From Ornithinimicrobium murale (GTDB lineage: Bacteria; Actinomycetota; Actinomycetes; Actinomycetales; Dermatophilaceae), in assembly GCF_003352835.1 (NCBI RefSeq), contig NZ_QLVD01000023.1, positions 310,001 through 374,000 on the forward strand: a stretch of DNA of 64,000 bases, in the 5' to 3' direction. The notes under the pieces were generated by a model. The model was given only the letters and a program-made list of their open reading frames with translations. It did no database searches and was not told where the DNA came from. This document shows, piece by piece, positions 38,084-45,857 of this stretch (position 1 is the first letter of the stretch; each line of letters starts with the position of its first letter). A program made the position numbers and the translations under genes.

Positions 38084-38761
38084 ATGCACCGTCGCACCAC
38101 GGCCGCCCTGTCCCTCACGCTGCTCGCCGCCACAGCCCTGGCGGGGTGCACCTCTGGGGAGGAGGAGCCGGACACCACCTCCTCGTCCTCCGCCCCGACT
38201 ACCGAGGGCGCGGCCCCAGCGGACCCGGACTGGTTCTGCCGGCTCTTCGAGAGCGAGACGGTCGACGCCGCCACCGACGGTCGGGCAGACGTCGCCCGGG
38301 AGGCGGCGGTGCTGGAGACCGAGGACGAGTACCAGTGCGATGTCATGGTCCCGACGGAGGACGGCGGCACCGAGGTCGCGCTGAGCCTGTCCATGCACCG
38401 CAACATCCCCAACCTGGCCGACGAGATACTCGCTGAGGTCAAGGCCCTCGAGGGCAATGTCCCCGGGCCGCCCTACCTGGGCGTCTCCTATGTCGCCAAC
38501 ACCCTGGCCGTCTCGGTCGTGCCCTGTAAGGCCGCACCCAACGCCGGTGACGAGGCGACCGAGGTGCCCTACGTCTTCGTGGCCCGGGCCCAGCTGGACA
38601 CCGAGGGCGCTGCCAACGGCGGGTTGGTCGAGGCGCTGAACCGCCTGGTGCAGGAGATGGACCAGGGCGTCGGGTGCAGCCCGAGCAATATCGAGGAGAC
38701 CGATCAGGGCGCCCAGACCCAGGCGCCGGGGGACGACGCAGAGACCACCACGGCCCCCTGA
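38084..38761 (+). CDS. putative lipoprotein of unknown function
   Basis: This 225-residue protein has a lipoprotein signal peptide (MHRRTTAALSLTLLAATALAGC) with lipobox ALAGC, followed by a Ser/Thr/Glu-rich linker. A DUF3558-like body with two further cysteines (WFCRLF and YQCDV) follows and may form a disulphide. The C terminus is low-complexity. The ATG at 38084 follows AAGGAG by ten bases. I do not recognise the family with certainty. It should be anchored on the outer face of the cytoplasmic membrane. Confidence 0.75.
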   Translation: MHRRTTAALSLTLLAATALAGCTSGEEEPDTTSSSSAPTTEGAAPADPDWFCRLFESETVDAATDGRADVAREAAVLETEDEYQCDVMVPTEDGGTEVALSLSMHRNIPNLADEILAEVKALEGNVPGPPYLGVSYVANTLAVSVVPCKAAPNAGDEATEVPYVFVARAQLDTEGAANGGLVEALNRLVQEMDQGVGCSPSNIEETDQGAQTQAPGDDAETTTAP

Positions 38762-38790
38762 GGCTCAACTCCTGCCGCTGGACCACTGAC

Positions 38791-38829
38791 CGAGGGACCT
38801 GTGGCGGGCCCCCCGGGGTCGTTCCCTCG
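38791..38829. terminator. weak hairpin between lipoprotein and ku genes
   Basis: CGAGGGA (38791-38797) and TCCCTCG (38823-38829) can pair around a GC-rich 25-base loop between two convergent genes. Confidence 0.35.
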
Positions 38830-38830
38830 C

Positions 38831-39814
38831 TCAGCCGGCCTTCTTGGCCGACGTCTTGCTCGAGGACTTCTTCGCGGTCTTGCTGCTTGTCGACTTCTTG
38901 GTGCTGGTCTTGCCTGAGGCCGTCTTCTTGGCAGCGGTCTTCTTGGGCGCGGCCTTCTTGGCCGGAGTCTTCCTGGCAGCGGTCTTCTTGGCGGTGCCCG
39001 TGTCCTCCTCGTCAGAGGCATCCTCACCTCGAGCTGACTTGGCGCGGTCGACACTGCGCTGCAGCGCGGCCAGCAGGTCGACGACCTCGCCGGACTCCTC
39101 CTCCTCACCCTGGTCGGGGGACTCGGTGACCTCGCCACCCTCGATCTTGGACCGCACCAAGGCCTCCACCGCGATCTGGTAGTCGTCCTCGTGCTCCTCG
39201 AGCTCGAAGTCACCGGCCATCGAGTCGACGAGCATGCGCGCCATCGCGACCTCGGAGTCCTTGGGCTCGGTGACCTCGTCGAGGTTGTTGAGCTGACCGG
39301 AGTCGCGGACCTCGTCGGGCCACAGCAGGGTCTGCAGGACGATCGCCTCGTCGATCACCCGAAGCACCGCCATCGTCATCCGTGTGCGCACCGACACCGT
39401 CACGACCGCCACCCGCTCGCTCTCGCGCAGCGCCTCCCGGAGCAGGCCGTAGGCCTTGGCCCCCATCGCGTCGGGCTCGATGTAATAGGCCTTGTCGTAG
39501 AGGATCGGGTCGATCTGCTCGATCGGCACGAACCGCTCGACCGAGATCTCCTTGCTCGAGCGGTTCGGCAGCGAGGCGAAGTCCTCGTCAGTGAGGATCA
39601 CGGACTTGCCGTCCTCGGTCTCATAGGCCTTGGCGATCTCCTTGTAGGGCACCTCCTCGCCGTCGGCCTGCGCCACCCGCTTGTAGCGGATCCGACTGCC
39701 GTCGGACCGGCGCACCTGGTGGAAGCTCAGGTCATGGTTCTCGGTCGCCGAGTACAGCCGGACCGGCACATTCACCAGTCCGAACGAGACGGCACCCTTC
39801 CAGATCGCTCTCAC
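38831..39814 (-). CDS. ku: non-homologous end joining protein Ku
   Basis: Bacterial Ku binds DNA ends as a homodimer and recruits LigD-type enzymes. The 327 residues open with MRAIWKGAVSFGLVNVPVRLY and contain the beta-barrel core. After ~residue 255 comes an acidic stretch, then a ~65-residue Lys/Ala/Thr tail (repeated AKK and KKT), the DNA-binding extension seen in many actinobacterial Ku proteins. It starts at GTG (39812-39814). Only 17 bp separate this start from the divergent ligase ATG. Confidence 0.96.
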   Translation of the reverse strand: MRAIWKGAVSFGLVNVPVRLYSATENHDLSFHQVRRSDGSRIRYKRVAQADGEEVPYKEIAKAYETEDGKSVILTDEDFASLPNRSSKEISVERFVPIEQIDPILYDKAYYIEPDAMGAKAYGLLREALRESERVAVVTVSVRTRMTMAVLRVIDEAIVLQTLLWPDEVRDSGQLNNLDEVTEPKDSEVAMARMLVDSMAGDFELEEHEDDYQIAVEALVRSKIEGGEVTESPDQGEEEESGEVVDLLAALQRSVDRAKSARGEDASDEEDTGTAKKTAARKTPAKKAAPKKTAAKKTASGKTSTKKSTSSKTAKKSSSKTSAKKAG

Positions 39815-39831
39815 TGTTACAGGATGGACCC

Positions 39832-40824
39832 ATGAGACCCATGCTCGCCACCCCGGGCCCCGGCACGGCCGACCGGGCCGAGGTGCCCGGAGGCGAGGGC
39901 TGGGCCCATGAGATCAAGTGGGACGGCATCCGGCTGATCGCGCGGGTGCAGGACGGCGAGCTGCGCCTGACCACCCGCAGCGAGCGCGATGTGACCATCG
40001 CCTTCCCGGAGCTGGCGGGGCTGGCCGGGCTGGGTCACGACCTGGTGCTGGACGGGGAAGCCGTTGCTTTCGTCGACGGGGCGCCATCCTTCAGCCAGTT
40101 GGTCGAGCGGGTGCACACCACCTCGGCAGCGAAGGCGCGCCTGCTCGCCGGCCGCCGCCCCACGACCTACCTCGCCTTCGACCTGGTGGGGCTCGACGGA
40201 CTGGACCTGACCCCGCTCCCCTGGTCGGCCCGTCGATCGGCTCTGGAGGACATCCTCCCGGACCGCTCGCGCTGGCAGGTCTCACCGCAGTATGCAGATG
40301 GGCCGGGGCTGTGGCGCGCGACGGCTGAGCAGGGGCTCGAGGGAGTCGTCAGCAAGCGCGTCACCAGCACCTACCAGCCGGGAGTGCGGAGCACGGACTG
40401 GCTCAAGTTCCCGCACCGCGGCACGGACAGTCTGGTCGTGGGTGGGTGGCGCCCCGAGACCGGTCGCAACCGCCTGGGCTCCCTGCTCGTGGGCCACCCG
40501 GTGCCAGGAGGGCTTACCTTTCGAGGTCGGGTCGGCAGTGGGCTGGCCGGGAGAGCCGGAGCGCGTCTGGCCGAGCTGATCGCCACCGTGCCGACGGGCC
40601 CGTGTCCCTTCGTGGACGAGGTGCCGGGACCGGATCGCGCGGGGGCGACCTGGGTGAGGCCGCAGCTGGTGGTGGAGATCGCCTCGCTCGGCACCACCAC
40701 GGGCGGACGACTGCGCCAGCCGGCCTACAAGGGGTGGCGCAGTGATCTCACGCCTGCGGACCTGGCCGGGGCATCTGCCGCGGACGCCGACGGAACCGCC
40801 ACCGAGCGCGAACAGGAGGACTGA
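39832..40824 (+). CDS. ATP-dependent DNA ligase (LigD ligase module)
   Basis: This 330-residue nucleotidyltransferase carries the adenylated lysine K29 in HEIKWDGIR (motif I), DGEAVAF (motif III), EGVVSKR (motif IV) and LKFPHRG (motif V), followed by an OB-fold. It corresponds to the ligase domain of LigD as a separate protein. The start begins MRPMLAT as in the family. Its stop overlaps the polymerase start by one base (TGATG), so the two form an operon, divergent from ku. Confidence 0.92.
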   Translation: MRPMLATPGPGTADRAEVPGGEGWAHEIKWDGIRLIARVQDGELRLTTRSERDVTIAFPELAGLAGLGHDLVLDGEAVAFVDGAPSFSQLVERVHTTSAAKARLLAGRRPTTYLAFDLVGLDGLDLTPLPWSARRSALEDILPDRSRWQVSPQYADGPGLWRATAEQGLEGVVSKRVTSTYQPGVRSTDWLKFPHRGTDSLVVGGWRPETGRNRLGSLLVGHPVPGGLTFRGRVGSGLAGRAGARLAELIATVPTGPCPFVDEVPGPDRAGATWVRPQLVVEIASLGTTTGGRLRQPAYKGWRSDLTPADLAGASAADADGTATEREQED

Positions 40825-41684
40825 TGGCCACCGGTGAGGTGCAGAGCGTGCACGTCGCGGGCCGGACCCTGCGGGTGAGCAGCCTGGACAAGGTGCTCTA
40901 TCCCGCCACGGGTACGACCAAGGGTGAGGTGCTCAACTACTACGTCCAGGTCGCCGACCGGCTGCTGCCGGAGCTGGCCGGCCGTCCGGTCACCCGGATC
41001 CGCTGGCCGCACGGGGTCGGCGGCGAGAGCTTCTTCGAGAAGAACGTGCCCAGCGGCGTGCCGGACTGGCTGCCTCGCGTGACCATCACCGGGCACGGCT
41101 CCCGCTCCGGCCGGGCCACCGTCACCTATCCGCTGGTCACGGACCTGGCAGCGCTGGTCTATCTGGTCAACCTCGGTTCCCTCGAGCTGCACGTGCCGCA
41201 GTGGCGAGTGGACGAGGCCGGCGCACCGCAGCCTCCGGACCGGCTCGTCATCGACCTCGACCCGGGCCCGGGCGCGGGCCTCACCGAGTGCGCGCGGGTG
41301 GCTCTCCTGGTGCAGCAGCGATTGTCATCCGTGGGGCTGGAGTGCCGACCGGTCACCAGCGGCAGCAAGGGCATGCAGCTCTACGCCGAGCTCGATGGCG
41401 CGCGCAGCTCCGATGAGGTCAGCGCCGTGACCAAGGCGTTGGCCCAGCAGCTCACCGAGCAGCACCCCGACCTGGTGCTCTGGCAGATGACGAAGGCCAA
41501 GCGCAGCGGCAAGATCTTCCTGGACTGGTCGCAGAACAATGCCGCCAAGACCACCATCTGTCCACTGTCGATGCGCGGACGCGAGCAGCCCAACGTGGCT
41601 GCACCGCGCTCCTGGCAGGAGATCGAGGAGGCCGCCGCAGGAGCGGCTGATCTCCGGCAGGTCCCGTTCCACGATGTTGAGTGA
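40824..41684 (+). CDS. LigD-type polymerase/primase module
   Basis: This 286-residue archaeo-eukaryotic primase-type polymerase fills gaps during end joining. It has the metal-binding DLDPGPG motif (VIDLDPGP), SGSKGMQLY and IFLDWSQNN, typical of the LigD polymerase domain. With the preceding ligase gene it forms a split LigD. The third LigD module, the 3'-phosphoesterase, is not present in either gene or nearby. It converges on lsr2, with a strong terminator between. Confidence 0.92.
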   Translation: MATGEVQSVHVAGRTLRVSSLDKVLYPATGTTKGEVLNYYVQVADRLLPELAGRPVTRIRWPHGVGGESFFEKNVPSGVPDWLPRVTITGHGSRSGRATVTYPLVTDLAALVYLVNLGSLELHVPQWRVDEAGAPQPPDRLVIDLDPGPGAGLTECARVALLVQQRLSSVGLECRPVTSGSKGMQLYAELDGARSSDEVSAVTKALAQQLTEQHPDLVLWQMTKAKRSGKIFLDWSQNNAAKTTICPLSMRGREQPNVAAPRSWQEIEEAAAGAADLRQVPFHDVE

Positions 41685-41711
41685 GCCCCCGGTCGGCTCC
41701 ACCCGGGACGA

Positions 41712-41749
41712 CGAACCGGCCCGGCCCCTGAGGGGACCGAGCCGGTTCG
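41712..41749. terminator. bidirectional hairpin terminator
   Basis: CGAACCGGC (41712-41720) pairs with GCCGGTTCG (41741-41749), and the inner CGGCCCC/GGGGACCG extends the stem. It lies between the convergent polymerase and lsr2 genes. Confidence 0.8.
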
Positions 41750-41767
41750 AGGTCGCTGCGCAGGTGG

Positions 41768-42100
41768 TCAGTGCGCCGCTGCGAAGGCGTCCTGCAACTC
41801 CTTGGACACGCGACCGCGGTCGCTCACGCTGAAGCCGTTCTCCCGGCCCCACGCGCGCATCTTGGCGAGCTCCTCGCGTGATGCACCGGAAGCGCCACCG
41901 GAACGACGTCGCGTCTGCCGACGGCCACCGGAACGCCGCGCCACGCCGATCCACTGGGCCAGGCTGTCGCGCAGCTTGGCCGCATTGGCGTTGGACAGAT
42001 CGACCTCGTAGGTCACACCGTCAAGGGCGAACTCGACCGTCTCGGTTGCCTCGCCACCATCCATATCGTCAACCAGAATTACCTGAACTCGCTGGGCCAT
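41768..42100 (-). CDS. lsr2: nucleoid-associated protein Lsr2
   Basis: Lsr2 is the actinobacterial H-NS analogue that bridges AT-rich, often foreign DNA and silences it. The 110 residues show the N-terminal oligomerisation domain (AQRVQVILVDDMDGGEA) and the C-terminal DNA-binding domain with the AT-hook-like RGR at 95-97. The ATG at 42098-42100 follows GGAGGAGAG. A leader of about 210 bp separates it from the small membrane protein gene and contains two perfect inverted repeats. Confidence 0.96.
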   Translation of the reverse strand: MAQRVQVILVDDMDGGEATETVEFALDGVTYEVDLSNANAAKLRDSLAQWIGVARRSGGRRQTRRRSGGASGASREELAKMRAWGRENGFSVSDRGRVSKELQDAFAAAH

Positions 42101-42129
42101 GCGCTCTCCTCCGTTGCCTGCGTCTGATA

Positions 42130-42175
42130 GTCGCGTCAATGCGCGACCAATGCAATCTACTGCTAAAGATAGCAG
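42130..42175. promoter_or_regulatory. two inverted repeats in the lsr2 upstream region
   Basis: GTCGCG-TCAATG-CGCGAC (42130-42147) and CTGCTA-AAGA-TAGCAG (42160-42175) are perfect inverted repeats 30-75 bases upstream of the lsr2 start, beside an AT-rich patch (near 42180-42195). They may be operators; the protein is unknown. Confidence 0.45.
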
Positions 42176-42313
42176 GAGAGCAAAACAATTTGCGCGTTGA
42201 ACAACTCCAGCCTCACTCCAGGGCTCCCAAAGGCTTGGCTCACAGGTTGCTCACAACGAGTTGCTGTACGGTCCGGCCACCGAGCGGGCGAATAGCCCAT
42301 GCCAGCTCAGGCG

Positions 42314-42508
42314 TCAGTCCTGCTCAGATCCCCTGCCTGCCGAACCATCTCGCAGGGCAGCCCGTTCGGCATCCCACTTTCGCTCGGCCGCCCGTTCACG
42401 CCGATCAGCTTCGAGGATGCGCTTGAGAATGAAGAAGAACAGCGCGAGCAGTCCCGCCGACGGGATGAGTGCCGCAAGAATCGGCCACACGGTGTCCCAC
42501 AGTGCCAT
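42314..42508 (-). CDS. small membrane protein downstream of lysS
   Basis: This 64-residue protein has one N-terminal hydrophobic helix (VWPILAALIPSAGLLALFFFILKRIL) and then a charged, probably helical tail (DRRERAAERKWDAERAAL). It starts one base after the lysS stop, so it is translated with lysS. Mycobacteria have a similar small gene between lysS and lsr2. It should sit in the membrane with the tail in the cytoplasm. Function unknown. Confidence 0.75.
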   Translation of the reverse strand: MALWDTVWPILAALIPSAGLLALFFFILKRILEADRRERAAERKWDAERAALRDGSAGRGSEQD

Positions 42509-42509
42509 C

Positions 42510-44030
42510 TCAGGCCTCCGGTTTCACAAAGGGGAACAGAATCGTCTCGCGGATGCCGGTCCCCGTCAGAAGCATCAAGATCCGATCGATGCCGATGCCG
42601 ACTCCACCCATCGGCGGCGCCGCGTGCTCGAGGGCACGCAGGAAGTCGGCATCCAGCTGCATGGCCTCCGGATCGCCTTGTGCCGCAAGGAGTGACTGGG
42701 CGGTGAGTCGCTCCCGCTGGATGACAGGGTCGATGAGCTCAGTGAAGGCCGTGCCACGCTCCGTGCCGGCGATGATGAGGTCCCACGCCTCGATCAGCCC
42801 CGGCTTCGTCCGGTGCTGGCGGGCCAGGGGCTGGGCGGCCTCCGGATAGTCACAGACAAAAGTCGGCTGCACGATAGTGGGCTCGACCAATTCGCCAAAG
42901 AGCTCCAGTGCGACCATTGGCCCGTCCCATGATGGATCGATGGGCACCTCGCGCTCGGCCGCGATGCGGGACAACTCGGTGAGCTCAGTTTCAACATCAA
43001 CGGTGGTGCCGACTTCTGCGGAAAGGGCGTCATAGAAGGGCAGCCAACGCCACTCTCCATCAAGGTCGACAACACCGAGAGCGGTCTCGATCTGACGAGA
43101 GCCCACGGCATCGGCGGCAGCCACGACCATCCGCCGAGTGAGGTCTGCCATCGTCACCTGGTCGCCATAGGCCTGATAGGCCTCGAGCATCGTGAACTCG
43201 GGGCTGTGGGTCGAGTCGATTCCCTCATTGCGGAAGACGCGACCGATCTCATAAACACGTTCGATGCCTCCGACCACGGCACGCTTCAGATACAACTCGA
43301 GCGCAATCCGCATGGTCATCGGCAGGTCGAAGGCATTCAGGTGAGTGTGGAACGGCCTCGCGGTCGCGCCACCATGGACGGCCTGCAGCACAGGCGTCTC
43401 GATCTCGATGTAACCGTCGGCCTCCATCACCGACCGGATCGCCCGGATCACCGCAGCCCGGTTGACGACCATCTGCCGGGCCTCGTCGCGGACGATGAGG
43501 TCGACATAGCGCCGCCGCACGCGCTGCTCCTCGGACAGTTCCTTGTGCAGCACCGGCAGCGGCCGCAGCGCCTTGCTTGCCATCTGCCAGGAGGTCGCCA
43601 TGACGGAGAGCTCACCTCGCCTGCTGGAGATCACCCGGCCGTGGACGAAGACGTGGTCGCCCAGGTCGACGAGCGCCTTCCAGGACGCGAGCGACTCCGC
43701 GCCGACCTCGGCCAGGCTGATCATCAGCTGCAGCCGCGTGCCGTCCCCGGACTGGATCGTGGCGAAGCACAGCTTGCCGGTGTTGCGAACAAAGACCACG
43801 CGCCCCGAGACACCCACCTCGTCGGTGGTCTCCTCGCCGGTCTCCAGGTGCCCCCACTGCTCGCGCACCTCGGCGACCGTGTGCGTCACCGGGACATGCG
43901 CCGGGTAGGGCTCAAGCCCCTCCGCGAGCAGCTGCGCCCGCTTGTCCGTGCGCACCCGGACCTGCTCGGGCACGTCGGAGGCGTGCTCGTCGATCGGGGC
44001 AGCGGGCTCAGGAGTCGGGGTGGCAGTCAC
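42510..44030 (-). CDS. lysS: lysine--tRNA ligase (class II)
   Basis: LysRS charges tRNA(Lys). The 506 residues have an N-terminal OB-fold anticodon-binding domain (VGVSGRVVFVRNTGKLCFATIQ) and the class II catalytic core: motif 2 around RVFRNEGIDSTHSPEFTMLE and motif 3 in GVGIGIDRILMLL. The start is GTG (44028-44030). It leads the lysS - small membrane protein unit; lsr2 lies further downstream with its own leader. Confidence 0.97.
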   Translation of the reverse strand: MTATPTPEPAAPIDEHASDVPEQVRVRTDKRAQLLAEGLEPYPAHVPVTHTVAEVREQWGHLETGEETTDEVGVSGRVVFVRNTGKLCFATIQSGDGTRLQLMISLAEVGAESLASWKALVDLGDHVFVHGRVISSRRGELSVMATSWQMASKALRPLPVLHKELSEEQRVRRRYVDLIVRDEARQMVVNRAAVIRAIRSVMEADGYIEIETPVLQAVHGGATARPFHTHLNAFDLPMTMRIALELYLKRAVVGGIERVYEIGRVFRNEGIDSTHSPEFTMLEAYQAYGDQVTMADLTRRMVVAAADAVGSRQIETALGVVDLDGEWRWLPFYDALSAEVGTTVDVETELTELSRIAAEREVPIDPSWDGPMVALELFGELVEPTIVQPTFVCDYPEAAQPLARQHRTKPGLIEAWDLIIAGTERGTAFTELIDPVIQRERLTAQSLLAAQGDPEAMQLDADFLRALEHAAPPMGGVGIGIDRILMLLTGTGIRETILFPFVKPEA

Positions 44031-44157
44031 CCGTCCAGGGTACCCAGGGCAGCGGCTCCGCCCGAGCCGGCGACCGGCAGATGACCAGGAAGGTGATGCA
44101 CCTCATGAGCCCGGTGCGACCGCGTCCGGCGGCACCGGTCGACACATCGGGTCGGCT

Positions 44158-44715
44158 TCACCAGAGCGTCTGCCCGCTCACCCGCTTCTCCAGGGCGAGC
44201 AGCGTGCGCTTGCGCTCGATCCCTCCGCCATAGCCGGTCAGCTGACCCGCCGAGCCGACGACGCGGTGGCACGGCACGATGATCGAGATCGGGTTGCGTC
44301 CGTTGGCCAGACCGACGGCCCGCGAGGCCCCGGGGTTGCCCAGGCTCGTCGCCAGCTCGCCATAGTTGCTGGTCACCCCGAACGGGATCTCCAGCAGCCT
44401 CGCCCACACGAGGCGCTGGAAGTCGGTGCCCCGGGGCGCCAGCGGGAGGTCGAAGACGGTCAGCTCACCGGCGAAGTATGCCGACAGCTGGCCCGCCGCC
44501 TCGACCAGGACCTTCGGGGTGGCCGGGTCGGTGAGCGCCGTGCGACGTCCCCACCCGGTGCGGTCGGTGTGCTGGTGCACCGCCATGTAGACACCGGTGA
44601 GGGCCCGTCCGTCGCTGATCAGGGTCAGCTCCTCGATCGGGCTGTCCACCACCACGTGGTGCGTGTTGTGCTCGCCCGGCCCAAGCCAGGGTCCATCGGG
44701 AGCCGGTGTCTGCAT
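44158..44715 (-). CDS. ogt: methylated-DNA--protein-cysteine S-methyltransferase
   Basis: This 185-residue suicide enzyme transfers O6-alkyl groups from guanine to C149 in PCHRV. Other family features are RLLEIPFGVTSNYGELA and the Asn/Gly-rich GLANGRNPISIIVPCHRVV. The ATG at 44713-44715 was chosen; the frame stays open upstream only through palindromic repeats. It diverges from the MidA-type gene, with the family D array between them. Whether it has an Ada-like regulator is not visible. Confidence 0.93.
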   Translation of the reverse strand: MQTPAPDGPWLGPGEHNTHHVVVDSPIEELTLISDGRALTGVYMAVHQHTDRTGWGRRTALTDPATPKVLVEAAGQLSAYFAGELTVFDLPLAPRGTDFQRLVWARLLEIPFGVTSNYGELATSLGNPGASRAVGLANGRNPISIIVPCHRVVGSAGQLTGYGGGIERKRTLLALEKRVSGQTLW

Positions 44716-44754
44716 GACTCCATGGTGCACCTGGGCGCGGACAGTGCCCGATGC

Positions 44755-44850
44755 GGTCCGAACCTTCCCAAGAATGCGCGAGCACCGGTCCGAACCTCCC
44801 CAAAAATGGGCGAGGACCGGTCCGAATCTCCCCAAAAATGGGTCAGACTG
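44755..44850. repeat. family D palindromic tandem array, three 32-bp units
   Basis: GGTCCGAA begins at 44755, 44787 and 44819, exactly 32 bp apart. Units 1-2 run towards a distal ACC (GGACC in unit 2), so GGTCC and GGACC pair, and CTCCCC-AAAAAT-GGG-GAG forms an inner palindrome. The array fills the divergent region between ogt and the MidA-type gene and ends a few bases before the latter's start. Confidence 0.85.
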
Positions 44851-44855
44851 GGCCC

Positions 44856-45827
44856 GTGGGCTGGCAGCGGTGGGACGTGGCGTGGCAGCAGGCGCTCTAC
44901 GGACCAGACGGCTTCTACCGTCGGTCCGCGCCGGCCGAGCACTTCGCCACGTCGGCACAAGGGCTGGGCAGCAGTGGGCGCGTGCTCGCGCAGGCCCTAC
45001 TGACGCTGGCCGAGCGGCACTCCCTGACCAGGATCGTCGAGGTCGCTGCCGGCCGGGGGGAGCTGCTGCGCGAGCTGCGGGCGCTCCGCGGCACCCAGGG
45101 CTCCTCTGGAGTCGCCGACCTGGTCGGCGTCGACATCGTGGACCGACCGGAGGACCTGCCGTCCGACATCGAGTGGTGTCACTCCACCGGCGGAGCGCGG
45201 CTCCCCGACGAGCTGACCGGCCTCCGGGGCACGCTGGTCGTGGCCCACGAGTGGCTCGACGTCGTGCCCTGCCCGGTGGTCACCCGGGAGGACGACGGCG
45301 CGTGGCGCGACGTGCTCGTCAACGCGGACGGTGCGGAGCGCACCGGGCCGCCCGTGGACGGCGCCGACCTCGACTGGCTGAGCCGTCATGTGCCAGGCCA
45401 CGTGGGCCGGGCCGAGGTCGGACTCGCCCGCGATGCGGCCTACGCGGACCTGGTCTCGCGCGTGGAGCAGGGTGTCGTGCTGGTCATCGACTACGGCCAC
45501 CGCCGCGACGCCCGACCCCAGGAGGGCACGCTCACCGGCTACCGCCACGGCGGGCAGGTGCCGCCGGTCCCGGACGGCTCGTGCGACCTGACCGCCCACG
45601 TCGCGGTCGACTCCCTCGGCGCCGACCTGCTCTGCACCCAGCGGGAGGCCCTGCACGATCTGCTCGGCCGACCCACCCTGCCGCCGCACGAACTCTCCAG
45701 CGCCCGACCCACGGCCTACCTGGAGCAGCTCAGCCGGGCCAACGCCCTGGCGACACTGACCCGCCCAGGCGGACTCGGTGACTTCTGGTGGGCCAGGACG
45801 CTCCGCGCGACCGGCGACCTCGGCTAG
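44856..45827 (+). CDS. MidA/NDUFAF7-family SAM-dependent methyltransferase
   Basis: This 323-residue methyltransferase shows the SAM-binding motif RIVEVAAGRGELLRELRAL, then LVVAHEWLDVVP (the family's NE-LDALP motif) and VLVIDYGHRRD. These fit the MidA/NDUFAF7 group (PF02636), whose human member dimethylates an arginine of complex I subunit NDUFS2. GTG 44856 is the likely start; ATG 44838 inside the repeat array is possible. It precedes a nuoD-like gene by 30 bases, so the two are probably cotranscribed as enzyme and substrate. That relation is inference. Confidence 0.83.
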   Translation: MGWQRWDVAWQQALYGPDGFYRRSAPAEHFATSAQGLGSSGRVLAQALLTLAERHSLTRIVEVAAGRGELLRELRALRGTQGSSGVADLVGVDIVDRPEDLPSDIEWCHSTGGARLPDELTGLRGTLVVAHEWLDVVPCPVVTREDDGAWRDVLVNADGAERTGPPVDGADLDWLSRHVPGHVGRAEVGLARDAAYADLVSRVEQGVVLVIDYGHRRDARPQEGTLTGYRHGGQVPPVPDGSCDLTAHVAVDSLGADLLCTQREALHDLLGRPTLPPHELSSARPTAYLEQLSRANALATLTRPGGLGDFWWARTLRATGDLG

Positions 45828-45857
45828 CGTGGGCAGGGTGCCGCACAGGAACGCATC

